A model generated the notes under the pieces. The model saw only the letters and a list, made by a program, of their open reading frames with translations. It ran no database searches and had not been told where the DNA came from. Source: Aminobacter aganoensis (GTDB taxonomy: Bacteria > Pseudomonadota > Alphaproteobacteria > Rhizobiales > Rhizobiaceae). Taken from it: a stretch of 64,000 nt of DNA. The DNA is taken from contig NZ_JACHOU010000007.1 of NCBI RefSeq assembly GCF_014206975.1, positions 140,230-204,229 on the forward strand, written 5' to 3'. Within the stretch, counting starts at the first letter, position 1. Each line of letters opens with the position of its first letter. Both the position numbers and the translations under genes were made by a program. Shown here piece by piece: positions 28,693 to 38,283 of the stretch.

Positions 28693-29288
28693 GCCTATCG
28701 CAGGACAGTGAAGCCGCCGCGCGACGTGAAAAACTGGGCTGGTGGCTGCTGGTCGCCGCCCTGATGATCGCCGGGCAGGCGGTCGCGCTGTACTGGATGG
28801 GCCATCCGGCGATCTGCAAGTGCGGTTACGTCAAGCTCTGGCACGGGGTGGTGCAAAGCTCGGAGAATTCCCAGCACATCTCCGACTGGTACACCTTCTC
28901 GCACATCATCCACGGCTTCCTTTTCTATGCGCTGATGAGCTGGATTGCGCCCAAGAGTTCGCTCGGCTTCCGGCTGGCGGTCGCCATCGGCATCGAAGTG
29001 GCGTGGGAACTGGTCGAAAACAGCGACTTCATCATCAACCGCTATCGCGAGGGGACCATTTCGCTCGACTATTACGGCGACAGCGTCCTGAATTCGGTGT
29101 TCGACACTTTGGCCATGGTGCTGGGCTTTGCGATGGCGGCGCGGCTCCCGGTCTGGAGCACCGTCGCCCTGGCCATCATCTTCGAGATCGGCGTCGGCTA
29201 CGTCATCCGGGACAACCTGACGCTCAACGTCATCATGCTGGTCTATCCGCTGGACGCGATCAAGCAATGGCAAGCGGGGATGATGTAA
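28689..29288 (+). CDS. DUF2585 (UPF0314) membrane protein
   Basis: 199 residues with about four to five membrane helices and conserved-looking polar stretches ([28 protein letters not shown]) between them. Function unknown. It overlaps its upstream neighbour as ATGA and its downstream neighbour as TAATG, so it is translated as part of the hslV-hslU chain. Confidence 0.82.
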   Translation: MSLSQDSEAAARREKLGWWLLVAALMIAGQAVALYWMGHPAICKCGYVKLWHGVVQSSENSQHISDWYTFSHIIHGFLFYALMSWIAPKSSLGFRLAVAIGIEVAWELVENSDFIINRYREGTISLDYYGDSVLNSVFDTLAMVLGFAMAARLPVWSTVALAIIFEIGVGYVIRDNLTLNVIMLVYPLDAIKQWQAGMM

Positions 29289-30340
29289 TGACCAAGCCTT
29301 CCGACATATCGCCCGATACGCTGCTCGCCGCCGTGGCGAGCGGGTTGCTGACCGCCGAGCAGGCGCAAGGGCTGCGCGATCTCGAAAGCGCCAACGCGCC
29401 CGTCCTCGACCGGGAACCGCATGACGACGAGAAGTTCCGGTTCATCAGCGGCTTCAGCGACATCTTCGTCACCATCGGCCTCGGCCTGTTCCTGGGCGCC
29501 CTGGGCTATTTCTCCCGCGACATGGTCGGCAACACCGGCATGTTCGCCGTCATCGCGGCGGCGAGCTGGCTTCTGGCCGAGTATTTTACCCGCCAGCAAC
29601 GCATGGCGTTGCCCAGCATCGTGTTGCTCCTGGTCTATGCGGGAGCGGTCTTTTCGACCGTTGCGGAAGCCTTCAACCCCAGTCTCAGATTCGGCGTGGG
29701 TCTCGGCAACCACGGCGGCTTGCCGATCGTCGTCGCAGGCCTTGCCACCGCCGTTGCGGCCGCATTGCACTACCGGCGTTTCCGGGTACCGGTGACGATT
29801 GCTGCCGGCGTGGCTGCCCTTGTCGCCTCGGTCGTGGGCGTCCTTTTCATGCTCTGGCCGGATTTCGCCGTCGAGGCGGCCAAGCCCCTGCTGCTGGCCT
29901 GCGGCCTTGCCGTGTTCACGCTCGCCATGCGGTTCGACCTGAGCGATCCGCAACGCCAGACCCGGCGCACCGACATCGCATTCTGGCTGCACATGCTGGC
30001 AGCACCGCTGATCGTCCACCCGATGGTCGGCGGGCTGGTTGGCGAGGGCGGCTCCGAGGCGGTTTCAGCGTGGAGCATCCTGGCAATCTTCATCGCACTG
30101 GCGATCGTCGCCCTTGTCGTCGACAGGCGCGCGATCCTTGTTTCCGGCCTGTCCTATGCCGGCTTTGCCTTCGGCTCGCTGGTCGTCAAGGCCGGACTGT
30201 CGGACGGCGTCGTGCCGCTGACCATGCTGGTTCTCGGCGCCCTGGTGCTGTTGCTCAGCGCCGGCTGGCATGCGCTGCGACGGACCCTTCTGCCGCTGCT
30301 GCCCGGCGCCCTTGCGGTACGGCTTCCAGCCCATACATAA
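29288..30340 (+). CDS. Uncharacterised polytopic membrane protein (DUF2157-like)
   Basis: 350 residues: a soluble N-terminus of about 55 residues (LLAAVASGLLTAEQAQGL, as in DUF2157 proteins that start with a short helical pair), then about ten hydrophobic helices to the end. No catalytic motif is recognisable. It starts within the DUF2585 stop codon and ends 29 bp before hslU. The family name is a tentative reading of the layout, not a clear match. Confidence 0.7.
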   Translation: MTKPSDISPDTLLAAVASGLLTAEQAQGLRDLESANAPVLDREPHDDEKFRFISGFSDIFVTIGLGLFLGALGYFSRDMVGNTGMFAVIAAASWLLAEYFTRQQRMALPSIVLLLVYAGAVFSTVAEAFNPSLRFGVGLGNHGGLPIVVAGLATAVAAALHYRRFRVPVTIAAGVAALVASVVGVLFMLWPDFAVEAAKPLLLACGLAVFTLAMRFDLSDPQRQTRRTDIAFWLHMLAAPLIVHPMVGGLVGEGGSEAVSAWSILAIFIALAIVALVVDRRAILVSGLSYAGFAFGSLVVKAGLSDGVVPLTMLVLGALVLLLSAGWHALRRTLLPLLPGALAVRLPAHT

Positions 30341-30369
30341 GCCCCAACTGAGTATTCGAGAGTAACGCC

Positions 30370-31677
30370 ATGTCCACATTCTCTCCCCGTGAGATCGTTT
30401 CAGAACTCGACCGCTTCATCATCGGCCAGAAGGACGCCAAGCGCGCCGTGGCGATTGCCCTGCGCAACCGCTGGCGCCGGCAGCAGCTGGAAGGCCAGAT
30501 GCGCGAAGAGGTCATGCCCAAGAACATCCTGATGATCGGGCCGACCGGCGTCGGCAAGACCGAGATATCGCGCCGGCTGGCCAAGCTGGCGGGTGCGCCC
30601 TTCGTCAAGGTCGAGGCGACCAAGTTCACCGAGGTCGGCTATGTCGGCCGCGACGTCGAGCAGATCATCCGCGACCTGGTCGAGGTCGCCATCGGCCTTG
30701 TGCGCGAGAAGATGCGCGAAGACGTCAAGGCCCGCGCCCATGTCAACGCAGAGGAGCGCGTGCTCGAGGCGTTGGTCGGCAAGACCGCGAGCCCGGCGAC
30801 CCGCGACTCGTTCCGGAAAAAGCTGCGCGACGGCGAGCTCGACGACAAGGAAATCGAGATCCAGGTCGCCGACACCGGCACCGGCGGCATGCCGAGCTTC
30901 GACATCCCGGGCATGCCCGGCGGCAATGTCGGCGTGCTCAACATCAACGACATGCTGCAAAAGGCGATGGGCGGCCAGCGCACCAAGGCGCGCAAGACCA
31001 CCGTCAAGGAATCCTACGCGCTGCTGATCAGCGACGAGTCCGACAAGCTGCTCGACCAGGACGAGGTCGTCCGCCGTGCGCTCGAGGTCACCGAGAACGA
31101 AGGCATCGTCTTCCTCGACGAGATCGACAAGATCGCCCGTGGCGATGTCCATGGCGGCCCCTCGCGCGAAGGCGTGCAGCGGGACCTGTTGCCGCTCGTC
31201 GAAGGCACGACGGTTGCGACCAAATACGGGCAGATCAAGACCGACCACATCCTGTTCATCGCTTCGGGCGCGTTCCACGTCTCCAAGCCGTCGGACCTGC
31301 TGCCGGAACTGCAGGGCCGCCTGCCGATCCGCGTCGAGTTACGCGCGCTGGAAAAGGACGACTTCCGCCGCATCCTGACGGAGACGGAAGCCAGCCTGAT
31401 CAAGCAGTACATCGCCCTGATGAACACCGAAGGCGTCGACCTCGAATTCACCGACGACGCCATCGATGCACTCGCCGGCATCGCGGTCGACCTCAACGCC
31501 TCGGTCGAGAACATCGGCGCGCGGCGCCTGCAGACGGTGATGGAACGCGTGCTCGACGAGATCTCCTACGACGCACCGGACCGCAACGGCACGTCGGTCA
31601 AGATCGACGCCGCCTATGTCGAAAAGCATGTCGGCGATCTCTCGCGCAACACCGACCTGTCGCGCTTCATTCTCTAA
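30370..31677 (+). CDS. hslU: HslU ATPase subunit (ClpY)
   Basis: AAA+ unfoldase of the HslUV protease. 435 residues with Walker A GPTGVGKT at 57-64, Walker [11 protein letters not shown], the inserted I-domain in the middle and the C-terminal tail SRFIL that docks into HslV. Confidence 0.96.
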   Translation: MSTFSPREIVSELDRFIIGQKDAKRAVAIALRNRWRRQQLEGQMREEVMPKNILMIGPTGVGKTEISRRLAKLAGAPFVKVEATKFTEVGYVGRDVEQIIRDLVEVAIGLVREKMREDVKARAHVNAEERVLEALVGKTASPATRDSFRKKLRDGELDDKEIEIQVADTGTGGMPSFDIPGMPGGNVGVLNINDMLQKAMGGQRTKARKTTVKESYALLISDESDKLLDQDEVVRRALEVTENEGIVFLDEIDKIARGDVHGGPSREGVQRDLLPLVEGTTVATKYGQIKTDHILFIASGAFHVSKPSDLLPELQGRLPIRVELRALEKDDFRRILTETEASLIKQYIALMNTEGVDLEFTDDAIDALAGIAVDLNASVENIGARRLQTVMERVLDEISYDAPDRNGTSVKIDAAYVEKHVGDLSRNTDLSRFIL

Positions 31678-31839
31678 AAGCTTCAGCGGCGGCCTGCCTT
31701 GCGCAGGTCGCCGCCCTGCCCGACCTGTGGCCGAATGGAACCATCCCGCCAGGTTTCGCAGCATCGGGCGACAACGCCCTCGACTAAGCGTGGGGCATTT
31801 TCTAATTTGCCCTGACAAAGCTTGGGCATACATCAGCAT

Positions 31840-32802
31840 ATGAAACGTGCATTTCTCACTGCATTTCTCCTCGCGGCAGCCTTCAGCACGCCGCAGGCAT
31901 CGGCTGCCACGACGGTGGTTGCCGCCGGCAACGTGCATGCCGAACAGCCCGACGTGCCCGGCGCCTCGTCCAAGCGCACGAGAGCGGGCAAGACCACGTT
32001 CGACGCCAAGTACCGCAAGGTCTACGCGCTGCTGCAGAACGACGACGAATTGCGCGGCAAGATCAAGTCGGTGGCGCGCGCTTACGGCATCGACCCGATG
32101 CACATCGTCGGGGCCATCGTCGGCGAGCACACCTACAATGTCGACGCCTACGACCGGCTGCAGACCTATTACGTCAAGGCGGTGTCCTACCTCTCCAGCA
32201 AGCTGCGCTTCGCCTATGAGGGCGAGGACATCTCCGATTTCATCAAGCGGCCCGAGTTCGCCGAATGCGCCGGCAAATCGGGCAGCTACGACCTGTGGGA
32301 ATGCCGCGAGCGCGTGTGGAACCAGGACTTCCGCGGCAAGAGCGTCGGCGGCACCAGCTTTCCCAACGACCGGTTCAGCGCCACCTTCTTCCAGCCCTTC
32401 TATGCCGGCCAGACCTTCGGCATCGGCCAGCTCAACCCGCTGACCGCACTGCAGATGAGCGACATGGTGAACAAGGTGTCGCGCCTGCCCAAGCTCGACG
32501 AGAGCGACCCGAATGCCGTCTACAAGACCATCATGGACCCCGACCTGACGCTGCCATACGTCGCCGCGACGCTGAAGACCTCGATCGACGCCTACAAAAG
32601 CATCGCCGGCTTCGATATTTCGGGCAATCCGGGGCTGACCGCCACGCTCTACAATGTCGGTAGTCCCGAGGCGCGGGCCTATGCGCTCAAGGCCGAGAAC
32701 GACCGGCGCCAGGGCGCCGGCGAAGAACCCAAGGTGCCCGAGGAAAATTACTACGGCTGGCTGGTCAACGACCGCCTCGACGAGCTCAAGGCGCTGTTTT
32801 AG
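31840..32802 (+). CDS. DUF1402 secreted protein
   Basis: 320 residues with a clear signal peptide (MKRAFLTAFLLAAAF, Ala-x-Ala cleavage near residue 22). The mature part has a lysozyme/transglycosylase-like feel (GAIVGEHTYN, then FGIGQLNPLTAL, then TLYNVGS), suggesting a periplasmic murein-binding or -cleaving role, but this is inference. The ATG at 31840 was chosen because it begins the signal peptide. Its stop overlaps the convergent XRE gene. Confidence 0.78.
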   Translation: MKRAFLTAFLLAAAFSTPQASAATTVVAAGNVHAEQPDVPGASSKRTRAGKTTFDAKYRKVYALLQNDDELRGKIKSVARAYGIDPMHIVGAIVGEHTYNVDAYDRLQTYYVKAVSYLSSKLRFAYEGEDISDFIKRPEFAECAGKSGSYDLWECRERVWNQDFRGKSVGGTSFPNDRFSATFFQPFYAGQTFGIGQLNPLTALQMSDMVNKVSRLPKLDESDPNAVYKTIMDPDLTLPYVAATLKTSIDAYKSIAGFDISGNPGLTATLYNVGSPEARAYALKAENDRRQGAGEEPKVPEENYYGWLVNDRLDELKALF

Positions 32803-33173
32803 CCACGCTTCTTCCGCGCAATCGCGTTGCGGACGTGAACGTTGAGGGCGGCCAGTTCGGTCTCGTTCAATTCGCCAATGGCCTGGGCCAGCAGATTGGC
32901 GAGCTCGGTGGCGGCAGGCGAAAGCCCCGCCGTGTCGACGACGACGCGCGGATGCGAGCCCTCCGCCAGTTTCTGCAGTTCCTCGGCATCGTCCCAGATG
33001 ACGTTGAAGTAGCCGATGATCTTCTGGATCATCGCCCAGGTCGGCACGCCGCGATGGCCGTGCTCCAGGGCCGAGAGGTAGGCGGCGCTGACGCCGATGG
33101 TGGCGGCCATGTCCTTCTGGCTGACGCCGCGCTCGCGCCGAAGTTCGCGGATGCGTTCGCCGAGCGGGGTCAT
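32799..33173 (-). CDS. XRE-family transcriptional regulator
   Basis: 124 residues: a Cro/C1 helix-turn-helix at about 5-60 (ELRRERGVSQKDMAATIGVSAAYLSALEHG) and a helical C-terminal part without a known effector domain. The start overlaps the smr stop by 4 bp, so it belongs to the tim44-mltA-smr run. Targets unknown. Confidence 0.85.
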   Translation of the reverse strand: MTPLGERIRELRRERGVSQKDMAATIGVSAAYLSALEHGHRGVPTWAMIQKIIGYFNVIWDDAEELQKLAEGSHPRVVVDTAGLSPAATELANLLAQAIGELNETELAALNVHVRNAIARKKRG

Positions 33174-33718
33174 GCGCCAGGCCTCCGCCTGATCCTGATG
33201 TAGAGCGCACCGGAGCCGCCATGATGGCGCTCGGCATGGTCCTGGCTCGAAATCAGCATGCGGAAGGGCGCAGTGTCGAGCCAGGCCGGAACCATGCGCT
33301 TCAGAACGCCGTCACCACCCTTCGAATTGCCCTTGCCGGTGATGACCAGTACGTAGCGCAGGCCGCCTGCATGCGCCCGGCTCAGGAAGGCATACAATAG
33401 CGAATAGGCCTCGTCCTGCGTCATGCCATGAAGATCGACCCGGCCCTCGATCGGCAGGCGACCCTTGGAGAGCTTGTCGCGTGTCGGAACATCGAGCGAA
33501 TGGGCGACATACTGCCGCTTTGGTGGCTTGGCGGGCGCCGGCGCAAGCTGCTCGGCGGTGATTTTCGCCGGCATGGCCTCGGTCTTCGGTGCCTCGACCT
33601 TGGCAACTTCGGGAACCTCGACCGCCCTCTTGCCCTTGAGCGGCGAGGTGGTGCGGGCGATGACGTTCCACAGCACGCGCTCTTCGTCGCTCAGCTTGCG
33701 TTCGCGACGGGTGCTCAT
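33170..33718 (-). CDS. Smr-domain protein
   Basis: 182 residues. The N-terminal half is low-complexity Pro/Ala/Lys-rich linker; the C-terminal half is an Smr domain with VDLHGMT and the LVITGKGNSKGG loop, a fold linked to nicking endonuclease or RNA-cleavage activity. I start at MSTRRER (33718), which gives ATGA with the mltA stop, rather than six codons earlier. Confidence 0.86.
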   Translation of the reverse strand: MSTRRERKLSDEERVLWNVIARTTSPLKGKRAVEVPEVAKVEAPKTEAMPAKITAEQLAPAPAKPPKRQYVAHSLDVPTRDKLSKGRLPIEGRVDLHGMTQDEAYSLLYAFLSRAHAGGLRYVLVITGKGNSKGGDGVLKRMVPAWLDTAPFRMLISSQDHAERHHGGSGALYIRIRRRPGA

Positions 33719-34821
33719 GAATCGAACCCCGCACACAGGGACTTCGGCACAAGCGCGAAGAAATCGGCATCGTTGCGGACGACGCCGGCAATCTCTCCGG
33801 CTGCAATACCCGATCCGGCGAACAGATCGCCGCGCGCCTGGCCGGTGATGGCCGAACCGGTGTCCTGGGCGATCATCAGCCGGGCGAAAGGAGTGCCGCC
33901 AAATGCGGTCAGCGACGGCGCGGCGATGAAGAACGGCGTGCCGAACGTGTGCAGCAGGCGGTCGACGGCAACCGACCGGCCCGGTGTCAGCGGCACCTTT
34001 GCCGCGGCGATCGGCCCGAGGGCGGGGTCATCGACCTCCGCATGCCTGAAGAAGATGTAGGACCGGTTCTGCCACAGGATCTCGTCGACGCGATGGGGGT
34101 TGGCCTTGAACCACGCCCGGATCGACTGCATCGTCACCTTTTCGAGCGGGATTTCGCCGATTTTTGCGAGAATTCCGCCCGGACCCGTGAAGCGCTGGCC
34201 GGATTTTGCGGCATAGGTGACGCGCCGCAGCGACCCGTCGGTCATCAACAGCCGCGCAGCGCCCTGCACATGGACGAAAAACGCATCGACCGGGTCGGCC
34301 AGCCAGGCGATCTCCAGATCCTTGCCCGACAAGGCGCCCTGTTCGATCGCCGGCCGGTCGCAATATTCGACGAGCCCGTCTGGCGTCTGCCGGGCGAAGG
34401 CGAGGTAAGGGTCCATGCGGGCCGGGCGGTTGTCGTCGTCGACATCGACGAGATCGGCCGGGCGCGACAGCAACGGCACCCGGAAAATGTCGGTGCGGAC
34501 GGGCGATGCCTCGACTTCCGGCTCGTAGAAACCCGTGACCAGACCATGGTCGCGGCCATCCGGCACGACAAAGGCCGGCTGGAAATGGCGTTCGAAGAAT
34601 TCGCGGGCCGCAGCGCCGGTCGTTGCCGGTTGTTCGCGGGCCTCGGCATAGGATGGGCCGAAAGCATCGAAAGCGACGCCGAGGGCGCCGCTGCGATAGG
34701 GTTTGGTCAGGACATGAAAGGCGGAGCGCCGGAAGGCTTCGAAAGCGGCCAGCTGGTCATCTTCCAGCCAGCCGGGGAGGTCTGCGAACGTGACCTGGCG
34801 AAGCGCAGGCGAGAGCGACAC
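33715..34821 (-). CDS. mltA: Membrane-bound lytic murein transglycosylase A
   Basis: Cleaves peptidoglycan to 1,6-anhydro-muropeptides. MltA domain followed by a 3D domain; the catalytic aspartate is in AQDTGSAI, followed by RGDLFAGSG. The frame runs to 34920 and would overlap tim44 by 77 bp; I prefer the GTG at 34821, which yields the family-like VTFADLPGWLEDD start and 368 residues. No lipobox or signal peptide is visible with either start. Confidence 0.87.
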   Translation of the reverse strand: MSLSPALRQVTFADLPGWLEDDQLAAFEAFRRSAFHVLTKPYRSGALGVAFDAFGPSYAEAREQPATTGAAAREFFERHFQPAFVVPDGRDHGLVTGFYEPEVEASPVRTDIFRVPLLSRPADLVDVDDDNRPARMDPYLAFARQTPDGLVEYCDRPAIEQGALSGKDLEIAWLADPVDAFFVHVQGAARLLMTDGSLRRVTYAAKSGQRFTGPGGILAKIGEIPLEKVTMQSIRAWFKANPHRVDEILWQNRSYIFFRHAEVDDPALGPIAAAKVPLTPGRSVAVDRLLHTFGTPFFIAAPSLTAFGGTPFARLMIAQDTGSAITGQARGDLFAGSGIAAGEIAGVVRNDADFFALVPKSLCAGFDS

Positions 34822-34843
34822 GGGCTTCGCCCGCCGCGCACGA

Positions 34844-35551
34844 TCAGTCTTCTTCCTCGGTGGCGACGAGCTTCCAGTTCGGGTCGCGCGAGCGGGTGTC
34901 GCGGGCGAAGGTCCAGACATCCTTGACCTCGGCCACCGTCTCCGGATCGCCGTCGATGACGTCGCCAGCCTTGTCGCGCGTCGCCGAGATCAGCTCCGAG
35001 ACGATGCGCAGCGTGACATGGGCCTCGCCGCCCTTCATCTCGGCCGAAACGATGTCGGCCTTGTCGATGCCGACGAAGGACGACTGGATCTTCTCCGAAC
35101 GGCCCTCGCGCTCGGCGATTGCCGCGACGAAGCCATCGAATACCTCGCGCGAAAGCAGGTTCTTGAGCGTCTTGCGGTCGCCGTCGGCATAAGCCATGAC
35201 GATCATCTCGTAGGCCATCTTGGCGCCTTCGACAAAACCCTTGGGTTCGAAGGACGCATCGGCATCCTTGATGGCGCGTAGTCCCTTGTTGAGGTCGGTG
35301 CCCGGCTTGGCAAAGGCGTCGATGGCGACATAGGCGTCCTCGGCGGCTTCGCCCGCCGCACGCTTGCGCGGCAGCGACACGACGTTCTCGGACTTGCCGT
35401 TGGCGTCCTGCGGCTTGCTGCGGGCCGCGGTGTAGGGATCGAAAGGCGGGCGTTCGTTGCCAGTGCGGCGGCCGAGCACGTTGCGCAGCTGGAAGAAGAT
35501 CACCACCGCTGCGATCAGAAAGAAAATCGTGCCGAAATCGAAGAATTCCAT
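34844..35551 (-). CDS. Tim44/TimA domain protein
   Basis: 235 residues: one N-terminal membrane helix (IFFLIAAVVIFFQLRNVLG), a charged linker, and a Tim44-like domain from about 85 to the end. Alphaproteobacterial homologues of the mitochondrial import motor protein Tim44 sit on the inner membrane; their bacterial role is not settled. First gene of the minus-strand run to the XRE gene; it is divergent from fxsA across 214 bp in which I see no clear promoter motif. Confidence 0.88.
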   Translation of the reverse strand: MEFFDFGTIFFLIAAVVIFFQLRNVLGRRTGNERPPFDPYTAARSKPQDANGKSENVVSLPRKRAAGEAAEDAYVAIDAFAKPGTDLNKGLRAIKDADASFEPKGFVEGAKMAYEMIVMAYADGDRKTLKNLLSREVFDGFVAAIAEREGRSEKIQSSFVGIDKADIVSAEMKGGEAHVTLRIVSELISATRDKAGDVIDGDPETVAEVKDVWTFARDTRSRDPNWKLVATEEED

Positions 35552-35765
35552 ATCTTCCCGCCGATCCGTCCCTTGTTCACGGCCGAAGCCTGACTATCTG
35601 CCAATTGCCGGCGCTTTTGGGGCGCCCCTTAGCCTTTGCATATAGAACGCATGCGCCGATCATTCAAATCAAAGGCGCAGCGCCCTATCTAAAGATGTAT
35701 GCGGTATGCCTGTGACCGCATATCGATGTCACGTCAACTCAAACCGGACCGGATCGACGCCCTTC

Positions 35766-36239
35766 ATGCTGCCTCTCCTGATCCTTGCCTTGCCCTTGCT
35801 CGAAATTGCCGGCTTCGTGGTTGTCGGCAGCGAGATCGGCGTGCTGGCGACCATCGGCCTGATCCTGCTCAGCGGTATCGTCGGCTCGATCCTGCTGCGG
35901 GTGCAGGGTTTTGGCGTGATGACCAGGATCCGTACCGAGATGGACGCAGGCCGCGATCCTTCCAAGGAACTGGCCAACGGCGCGATGATCGTGCTGGCCG
36001 GCATCCTGCTGCTGATCCCCGGCTTCCTCACCGACATCGTCGGCATCCTACTGTTCCTGCCGCCGGTCCGCGCCCTGGCCTGGCGCTTCCTCGGCAAGCG
36101 GGTGCGCTTCACCACCGGGTTCAGCGGCTTTGCCCGTCGCGGCGGCCCGGCCGGCGGCAAGACCATCGACCTCGACGCGGACGACTTTTCGCGCCAGCCA
36201 GACCCGAATTCGCCCTGGCGTTCGATCCGCGACGAGTAG
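35766..36239 (+). CDS. fxsA: FxsA cytoplasmic membrane protein
   Basis: 157 residues with about three to four membrane helices and the FxsA signature region LLEIAGFVVVGSEIG. In E. coli FxsA over-production relieves exclusion of phage T7 by the F plasmid; its normal role is unclear. I start at the ATG at 35766, which begins directly with the first helix; 20 further upstream codons are open but atypical. Confidence 0.88.
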   Translation: MLPLLILALPLLEIAGFVVVGSEIGVLATIGLILLSGIVGSILLRVQGFGVMTRIRTEMDAGRDPSKELANGAMIVLAGILLLIPGFLTDIVGILLFLPPVRALAWRFLGKRVRFTTGFSGFARRGGPAGGKTIDLDADDFSRQPDPNSPWRSIRDE

Positions 36240-36350
36240 GCCTGAAGCCTGCAACGCCGGCAAAACCTTGTCTTGGCATGCCGAGCGTGGTAGCCAACGC
36301 GCGATTTCAATACGGGCCGCGCCGCGGCCGAGCCAAGAGGACATGGGCTT

Positions 36351-36845
36351 ATGGCCACGAATGAAGCGCCGGAAGGCGCCAACGGCAACGGTAACGCACA
36401 GCAGCCCACGCTCAACGTGCTGGCGCAGTATGTGAAGGACCTGTCCTTCGAGAGCCCCGGCGCACCGAATTCGCTGCGCGGCCGCGACAAGGCTCCCGGC
36501 ATCAACATCAACGTCAACGTCAACGCCAACCCGATGACGGACAAGCAGTTCGACGTCAACCTGACGCTGAGCGCCAAGGCCGCCTTCGACAAGGACGTCC
36601 TGTTCAACGTCGAGCTGGTCTATGGCGGCGTCTTCCGCATCGACGGGTTCCCGCAGGAACACATGCTGCCGCTGCTCTTCATCGAGTGCCCGCGCCTGCT
36701 GTTCCCCTTCGCCCGCCAGATCATCGCCGAAGCGACCCGCAACGGCGGCTTCCCGCCGCTGATGCTCGATCCGATCGACTTCGCGCAGATGTTCCAGCAG
36801 AAGATCGCCGAGGAAAAGGCCGCTTCGCAGGTCAAGGTCAGCTAA
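36351..36845 (+). CDS. secB: Protein-export chaperone SecB
   Basis: Holds precursor proteins unfolded for SecA. 164 residues with an Ala/Gly/Asn-rich head and the SecB core ([22 protein letters not shown]). Stand-alone gene ending in a strong terminator. Confidence 0.95.
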   Translation: MATNEAPEGANGNGNAQQPTLNVLAQYVKDLSFESPGAPNSLRGRDKAPGININVNVNANPMTDKQFDVNLTLSAKAAFDKDVLFNVELVYGGVFRIDGFPQEHMLPLLFIECPRLLFPFARQIIAEATRNGGFPPLMLDPIDFAQMFQQKIAEEKAASQVKVS

Positions 36846-36867
36846 CCAGCTGCCCGCGCAACTCTCG

Positions 36868-36896
36868 AAAGCCCGGCCTCAGCGCCGGGCTTTTTT
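36868..36896. terminator. Bidirectional terminator between secB and dnaQ
   Basis: AAAGCCCGGC, 6-nt loop, GCCGGGCTTTTTT. The T-run favours secB; the A-run on the left also allows use by dnaQ. Confidence 0.87.
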
Positions 36897-36907
36897 GCAT
36901 CCGGCGC

Positions 36908-37624
36908 TCAGTTCGGCTCGGCGGGAGAAAGCAGCGTGGCCCAGATCGCCTTTTCGCCGAGGGTTCCGACCAGCTTCTCGTGCGCGGCAAGTTCTGCCTC
37001 GCTCAGCCGGGACGGCAGCGGCTCGGGCCGGGTGGCGATGACGATCTCGATCTGCCGTGTCGACCCGCCATTGGCGCCGGATGACGAAAAGCTGTCCAGC
37101 ACCAGCGCGGACTGCTTGCCGCCGATCAGCTCGATATAGACCTCGGCCAGGAGCTCGGAATCGAGCAACGCGCCGTGCTTGGTGCGGCGGCTGTTGTCGA
37201 TGCCGTAGCGCCGGCACAGCGCATCGAGCGAATTCGGGCCCATCGGATGCTTGCGTCGGGCAAGCGCCAGCGTATCGATCAGGCGCTCGGCTTCGATCGC
37301 CGCCTGGTCGAGCCGCGCGAACTCGGCATTGATGAAACCCAGGTCGAAGGTGCCATTGTGCGCGACGAGCTTGGCGCCATCGATGAATTCGACGAATTCG
37401 TCGAGGATCTCGGAAAAGGTCGGCTTGCCCTCGAGGTCGGCGTTGGAGATGCCGTGCACCGCCTGGGCATCGGGATGGACCTGCCGCCCCTGGGGGTTGA
37501 TGTATTTGTGGAAGGTCCGGCCGGTCGGAAAGCGGTTGATCATCTCGATTCCGCCGATCTCGATCACGCGGTCCTCGCGGTTGTCGAGGCCGGTCGTTTC
37601 CGTATCGAAAATGATCTCGCGCAC
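36908..37624 (-). CDS. dnaQ: DNA polymerase III epsilon subunit (proofreading exonuclease)
   Basis: 238 residues of the DEDDh exonuclease family: FDTETTGL near the start, HNGTFDLGF in the middle, and the KHGALLDSELL segment with the catalytic His and last Asp. The GTG at 37624 is the start: AAGGAG lies 9 nt upstream, while the frame extension to 37675 has no such site. Last gene of the ppsR-maf-aroE-coaE-dnaQ run. Confidence 0.95.
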   Translation of the reverse strand: MREIIFDTETTGLDNREDRVIEIGGIEMINRFPTGRTFHKYINPQGRQVHPDAQAVHGISNADLEGKPTFSEILDEFVEFIDGAKLVAHNGTFDLGFINAEFARLDQAAIEAERLIDTLALARRKHPMGPNSLDALCRRYGIDNSRRTKHGALLDSELLAEVYIELIGGKQSALVLDSFSSSGANGGSTRQIEIVIATRPEPLPSRLSEAELAAHEKLVGTLGEKAIWATLLSPAEPN

Positions 37625-37692
37625 GTGGTGATTCTCCTTGGCGCGAGCATGCCCGCACAGGCAGCCGGCGGACAAGTGCGGCGATTCTGGGG

Positions 37693-38283
37693 TTAGGGCT
37701 TTCCCACCGTCAAATCGGCGATGATGGCACGCACGGCCTGTCGCGCGGCGTCGAGACCGTGGCCGGTGTCGACGATGTAGTCGGCAAGCTTGCGCTTTTC
37801 GGCGTCGGGGACCTGCTTGGCGAGGATCGCCTCGAATTTCTGCTCGGTCATGCCGGGGCGAGCCAGCACGCGTTCGCGCTGGACCTGCGGCGATGCGGTG
37901 ACCACCACAACCCTGTCGACCCGGCCACGGCCATTGGTTTCAAACAGCAGGGGAATGTCGAGCAGGGCAATCGGCGCAGCTGCGGCACGGCTGCGCTCCA
38001 GGAACGCATTCGCATCGGCGCGGACGAGGGGATGTATGATGGCCTCGAGCTTCTTCAATGCCGCGCCGTCGCCCAGGACATGACGGGCGAGCTCGGTACG
38101 ATCGACGATGCCGTCCTTGACCGTTCCGGGAAAGGCCGCCTCGATCAGGGGGGCTGCGTCGCCGGCATAAAGCCGATGCACCGCCTCGTCGGAATCATGG
38201 ACCGGGACACCGGCTTCGGCGAACATCCTGGCTGTCGTCGACTTGCCCATGCCGATCGACCCTGTCAGACCGAGGACGATCAT
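37693..38283 (-). CDS. coaE: Dephospho-CoA kinase
   Basis: Final step of coenzyme A synthesis. 196 residues with P-loop [12 protein letters not shown] at the N-terminus. Its ATG overlaps the aroE stop by 4 bp. Confidence 0.95.
   Translation of the reverse strand: MIVLGLTGSIGMGKSTTARMFAEAGVPVHDSDEAVHRLYAGDAAPLIEAAFPGTVKDGIVDRTELARHVLGDGAALKKLEAIIHPLVRADANAFLERSRAAAAPIALLDIPLLFETNGRGRVDRVVVVTASPQVQRERVLARPGMTEQKFEAILAKQVPDAEKRKLADYIVDTGHGLDAARQAVRAIIADLTVGKP

Noticed and set aside
31686..31714. Terminator after hslU
   Set aside because: A strong GC hairpin is present (GCGGCGGCCTGC / GCAGGTCGCCGC) but no T-run follows, so it is not a typical intrinsic terminator.
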